A DNA stretch of 16,306 nt, from positions 1 through 16,306 of the forward strand of contig JAEWMQ010000042.1 in NCBI GenBank assembly GCA_023393125.1. Reading direction: 5' to 3'. Each line of letters opens with the position of its first letter. Position 1 is the stretch's first letter. The notes below the pieces were generated by a model. The model saw nothing but the letters and a program-made list of their open reading frames with translations. It had not been told where the DNA came from and ran no database searches. The position numbers and the translations under genes are program-made. Below are positions 14,030-16,306 of this stretch, piece after piece. The DNA is from Bacillota bacterium (lineage in GTDB: Bacteria; Bacillota; Clostridia; Lachnospirales; Cellulosilyticaceae).

Positions 14030-15214
14030 ATGACAGATGTTATCAAAAAGCGTCGGTTTAAAATCACAAATAGTATATTGCTTATTATTGTTATTGGGAT
14101 TTGTATTTACATAGCAGAAATTCAAGGTTGGATTAATGTATATAATGAAGGGCAATTAAGCTTAGTTGAAAGCGATACAATATTGACGCTAGATGCTAAA
14201 GAAAAGGCATATATTGGAGTTAACAATAAGCAAATTTATAAAATAACGACAGACGGAATCGTGGCCTATGATTTTGATAAGCAAGAAATTTGGTCAGATA
14301 CACTAAGTTTAAGCAATATTATTGTTAAACAGAGAACCCCATATATTGCAGTGGGAAGTAAAGACGGAAAAAGTATTACTTTGTTTACTGATAAAGGAAG
14401 ACAGGCAGAAATAACTACAACCAATCCAATAATTTATTTCTCTGTCAATCAAGAAGGTAGTATTGTAACTATAGAAGAAAATGAGAAATCTCATATCGTC
14501 ACAGCTTATGATCAAAACGGTAGGTTTATATGTAATAGGACAAGTTTCATAGAAAATGATGGATATCCTATAGTTGCTGAGATATCGCCTAGTAGTGAGT
14601 TGCTACTTATTAATTATATAGATGTAAATGAACCGCAAGTAGTATCCACTCTAATAGGAATTGATATGACTGATAAACAGACAGAACAGCTAGATAATAT
14701 CAAATATGGAATAAAGCAAAAAGATAATCTTATCTATGCTATTGAATTTATAAATAAGAATACTTGGGTAAGCTTAGGGGATAAAAAAACGACTTGGTAT
14801 GATACAAAAGGAAATGAACAAACAACAAAGAATGATTTATATGCAGTATTTACTCCTTATATAATGGAAATGAGTAAATATGGAGATGGGTATCTGCCTC
14901 TTATTATAAGTGAAAAGCCAACACAGAATATCATTCATCGCCAAGATCAATTAGTCTATTTAGATTCAAAAGGTCAAGAGTTATTTAACTTGGAGTTAGA
15001 AGAGGGAGCTGAAAGTTTCTACTCAGATGCAAGTGGAGTGATTTATAAAAGCGGAGGCAGTTTTAAGGGCTATGATAGATTAGGCAATAATATTTTTGAA
15101 TATAGACCTACTTTAGATGTCAATAAAGTGATTTATTCTACTGCGTTAAAGAAAGGGATTGCTATAAATAAGGAGAAAGTTATTTTACTTACCCCGAAAA
15201 AGGAGAAAAAATAG
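14030..15214 (+). CDS. DUF5711-family membrane-anchored propeller-like protein
   Basis: 394 residues from ATG 14030 with GAGGAGG seven bases upstream. A basic N-terminus (MTDVIKKRRFK) precedes one transmembrane helix (~14-30), so most of the chain should lie outside the cytoplasm. The remainder is mostly beta and has WD/PQQ-like strand repeats: KQIYKITTDGIVAYDFDKQEIW, GSKDGKSITLFTDKGRQ, SHIVTAYDQNGRFIC, VYLDSKGQELFNLELEEG and FKGYDRLGNNIFEY. Each has a turn with D or N followed by G, as in seven- or eight-bladed propellers. This pattern fits DUF5711, widespread in Clostridia with no established function; the assignment is from memory. It is followed two bases later by a CvpA-family gene, so the two are very likely co-translated and may act together in the envelope. 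No catalytic residues can be named. Confidence 0.72.
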   Translation: MTDVIKKRRFKITNSILLIIVIGICIYIAEIQGWINVYNEGQLSLVESDTILTLDAKEKAYIGVNNKQIYKITTDGIVAYDFDKQEIWSDTLSLSNIIVKQRTPYIAVGSKDGKSITLFTDKGRQAEITTTNPIIYFSVNQEGSIVTIEENEKSHIVTAYDQNGRFICNRTSFIENDGYPIVAEISPSSELLLINYIDVNEPQVVSTLIGIDMTDKQTEQLDNIKYGIKQKDNLIYAIEFINKNTWVSLGDKKTTWYDTKGNEQTTKNDLYAVFTPYIMEMSKYGDGYLPLIISEKPTQNIIHRQDQLVYLDSKGQELFNLELEEGAESFYSDASGVIYKSGGSFKGYDRLGNNIFEYRPTLDVNKVIYSTALKKGIAINKEKVILLTPKKEKK

Positions 15215-15216
15215 AG

Positions 15217-15906
15217 ATGTTAGATTTATGTATAATAATAATAATAAGTATTTTTGCCATAGTGGGATATAAAAGAGGTTTTATAAAGTCTGCTTTAACA
15301 CTAGGAAGTTCGATTATAGCATTAGCATTATCTTTTGTGGTATATCCTATAATGGAGATGTTATTAAGAGTAACTCCTATTTATACATGGATATATCAAG
15401 TAGTTAGTAGTAAAATTGAAGGTATTACATTTGGTGGAGGTTTACAGTCACAGGGAGAAGCTATCACCAAGAATATTACATGGATACCAAGCATACTTGT
15501 TGAACAAGTTAAAAAAAATAATAATACAGCTATGTATGATGTATTAGGTGCTACTAATATTAAAGAATATATAAGTCTTTATATTACCCAAATGCTAATA
15601 GGAATGTTGGCGCTACTTCTCACATGGCTAGTTTTAAAAATAGTTTTAGCTATAGTTATTAAGCTTTTAGCAGGAATTGTAGAGCATCTACCTATTATTT
15701 CAGGATTTAATAAACAAGGAGGCTTGTGTTTAGGTGTTCTAAAAGGCGTTTTAATATTATCTATTATTGGGCTTATTATTCCAATCTTAATAGAGATACC
15801 TATCATACAAAATATTTATTCGGAAATACAATCGAGTTATGTAACTAAATGGCTATATGAAAATAATTTGATTATTATAATATACAATTATTTGTTTCAT
15901 GTATAA
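15217..15906 (+). CDS. CvpA-family membrane protein
   Basis: 229 residues from ATG 15217, two bases after the previous stop; its ribosome binding site (AAGGAG) lies within the end of the DUF5711 gene. Hydrophobic segments at about 2-17, 26-48, 118-147 and 170-195 give the four-helix pattern of CvpA proteins. Family landmarks are GYKRGFIKSA just after the first helix and the glycine-rich FNKQGGLCLGVLKGVL before the last one. A ~65-residue segment between helices two and three (about 50-117) contains a glycine-rich stretch and is probably extracytoplasmic. CvpA homologues are tied to colicin V export in E. coli and to envelope and stress tolerance elsewhere; the molecular activity is not established. 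The clear pairing with DUF5711 suggests a joint envelope role, which is inference. Confidence 0.85.
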   Translation: MLDLCIIIIISIFAIVGYKRGFIKSALTLGSSIIALALSFVVYPIMEMLLRVTPIYTWIYQVVSSKIEGITFGGGLQSQGEAITKNITWIPSILVEQVKKNNNTAMYDVLGATNIKEYISLYITQMLIGMLALLLTWLVLKIVLAIVIKLLAGIVEHLPIISGFNKQGGLCLGVLKGVLILSIIGLIIPILIEIPIIQNIYSEIQSSYVTKWLYENNLIIIIYNYLFHV

Positions 15907-15945
15907 GATGGAATATTATTTAGATAAGATGCAATATAAATAATT

Positions 15946-16004
15946 ATTTTCAACTAAAACTTGTAATAAATATGAGGTATTTTATACAAGTTTTAGTTGA
16001 AAAT
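15946..16004. terminator. Terminator-like hairpin between cvpA and the rRNA promoter
   Basis: A perfect 20-bp inverted repeat (15946-15965 with 15985-16004) has a 19-nt loop. It lacks a long T-tract on either side, but its place between cvpA and a strong rRNA promoter suggests that it insulates the two transcription units. Confidence 0.65.
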
Positions 16005-16043
16005 AAAAGATAAAAATAAAGGATAAAAAATAGAGTAAAGTAG

Positions 16044-16075
16044 TTGACACTAGTAAAATGACATGATAATATAAT
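16044..16075 (+). promoter_or_regulatory. rRNA operon promoter
   Basis: A perfect TTGACA (16044-16049) is followed by the AT-rich GATAATATAAT (16065-16075). The exact -10 hexamer is ambiguous: TAATAT at 16067 gives 17-bp spacing, GATAAT at 16065 gives 15, and the consensus TATAAT at 16070 would be 20 bp away. Runs of A lie upstream, as in UP elements. Confidence 0.7.
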
Positions 16076-16108
16076 ATACGTCGCTGAGGGGTAATGAACT
16101 TCAGCCAA

Positions 16109-16121
16109 TGAACTTTGAAAT
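16109..16121 (+). promoter_or_regulatory. boxA-like antitermination sequence in the rRNA leader
   Basis: TGAACTTTGAAAT resembles the Firmicutes rRNA boxA (TGTTCTTTGAAAA as I recall it), the NusB/NusE binding site. A partial second copy, AATGAACTT at 16093-16101, lies 14 nt before the matching bases at 16107-16115. Confidence 0.55.
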
Positions 16122-16156
16122 CAAAATAGTAACTATAAACCAGTCGATTCATTACG

Positions 16157-16224
16157 TCTCTATTATAGAGATGAGAATCAGTACAACTTGTACTAAGTAA
16201 TATAGTCAGTAGTAGAAATACTAC
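16157..16224 (+). repeat. Three tandem dyads in the 16S leader
   Basis: TCTCTATTATAGAGA (16157-16171), AGTACAACTTGTACT (16180-16194) and GTAGTAGAAATACTAC (16209-16224, six-base stem with a GAAA tetraloop) are perfect or near-perfect inverted repeats in a row. They may serve rRNA processing or folding. Confidence 0.55.
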
Positions 16225-16236
16225 ACGGACAAACTT

Positions 16237-16306
<70 letters not shown>

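Noticed and set aside
13783..14067. Minus-strand frame of 94 codons between glgA and the DUF5711 gene
   Set aside because: It overlaps the ends of two solid plus-strand genes and the promoter between them, and shows no recognisable motif or ribosome binding site.

Overview
The window comes from an AT-rich, endospore-forming Firmicute of the Clostridia, most likely in the Lachnospirales/Cellulosilyticum neighbourhood. The reasons are very low GC outside the rRNA, strong AGGAGG-type ribosome binding sites, A/T-ending codons, a Bacillus/Clostridium-type Pgi, NiaR, DUF5711 and CvpA proteins, a YyaC-type sporulation protein, and a 16S 5' end of clostridial type. Family assignments rest on motif recognition by eye; no search was run.

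Layout from left to right. (1) The 3' end of an unrecognised small protein (3-230), then mtnN with its own long-stem terminator. (2) A large secreted protein with nine ~30-residue GIG repeats, predicted to be a beta-helix (1456-4002). (3) A nested insertion: the two arms of what looks like this gene's old terminator (4040-4053 and 5400-5413) flank about 89 bp of small-palindrome arms with IS3-like ends, which in turn flank a complete 1235-bp IS3-family element. Its orfB carries one amber codon between the second and third catalytic residues. About 390 bp with no supportable gene follow. (4) An orphan membrane protein (5783-6532) and pgi. (5) niaR, then a PfoR-type EIIC-like membrane protein whose promoter spacer contains a near-palindrome that could be an operator. 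(6) yyaC on the minus strand, overlapping the previous gene tail to tail by three bases, and divergent from a membrane protein that joins an MPN/JAMM-like domain with altered metal ligands to a LysM domain. (7) glgA, then a DUF5711-cvpA pair. (8) An rRNA promoter and structured leader, and the first ~70 nt of 16S rRNA.

Metabolically, MtnN removes toxic SAM by-products, Pgi sits at the head of glycolysis, GlgA builds glycogen and NiaR senses niacin. Most genes look like single-gene transcription units, several with convincing promoters and intrinsic terminators; only DUF5711-cvpA looks like a clear operon. The most unusual items are the MPN-like/TM/LysM protein, the nested palindrome insertion, and the candidate operator between niaR and the PfoR-like gene. 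I see no CRISPR array, tRNA, phage module or complete new defence system.
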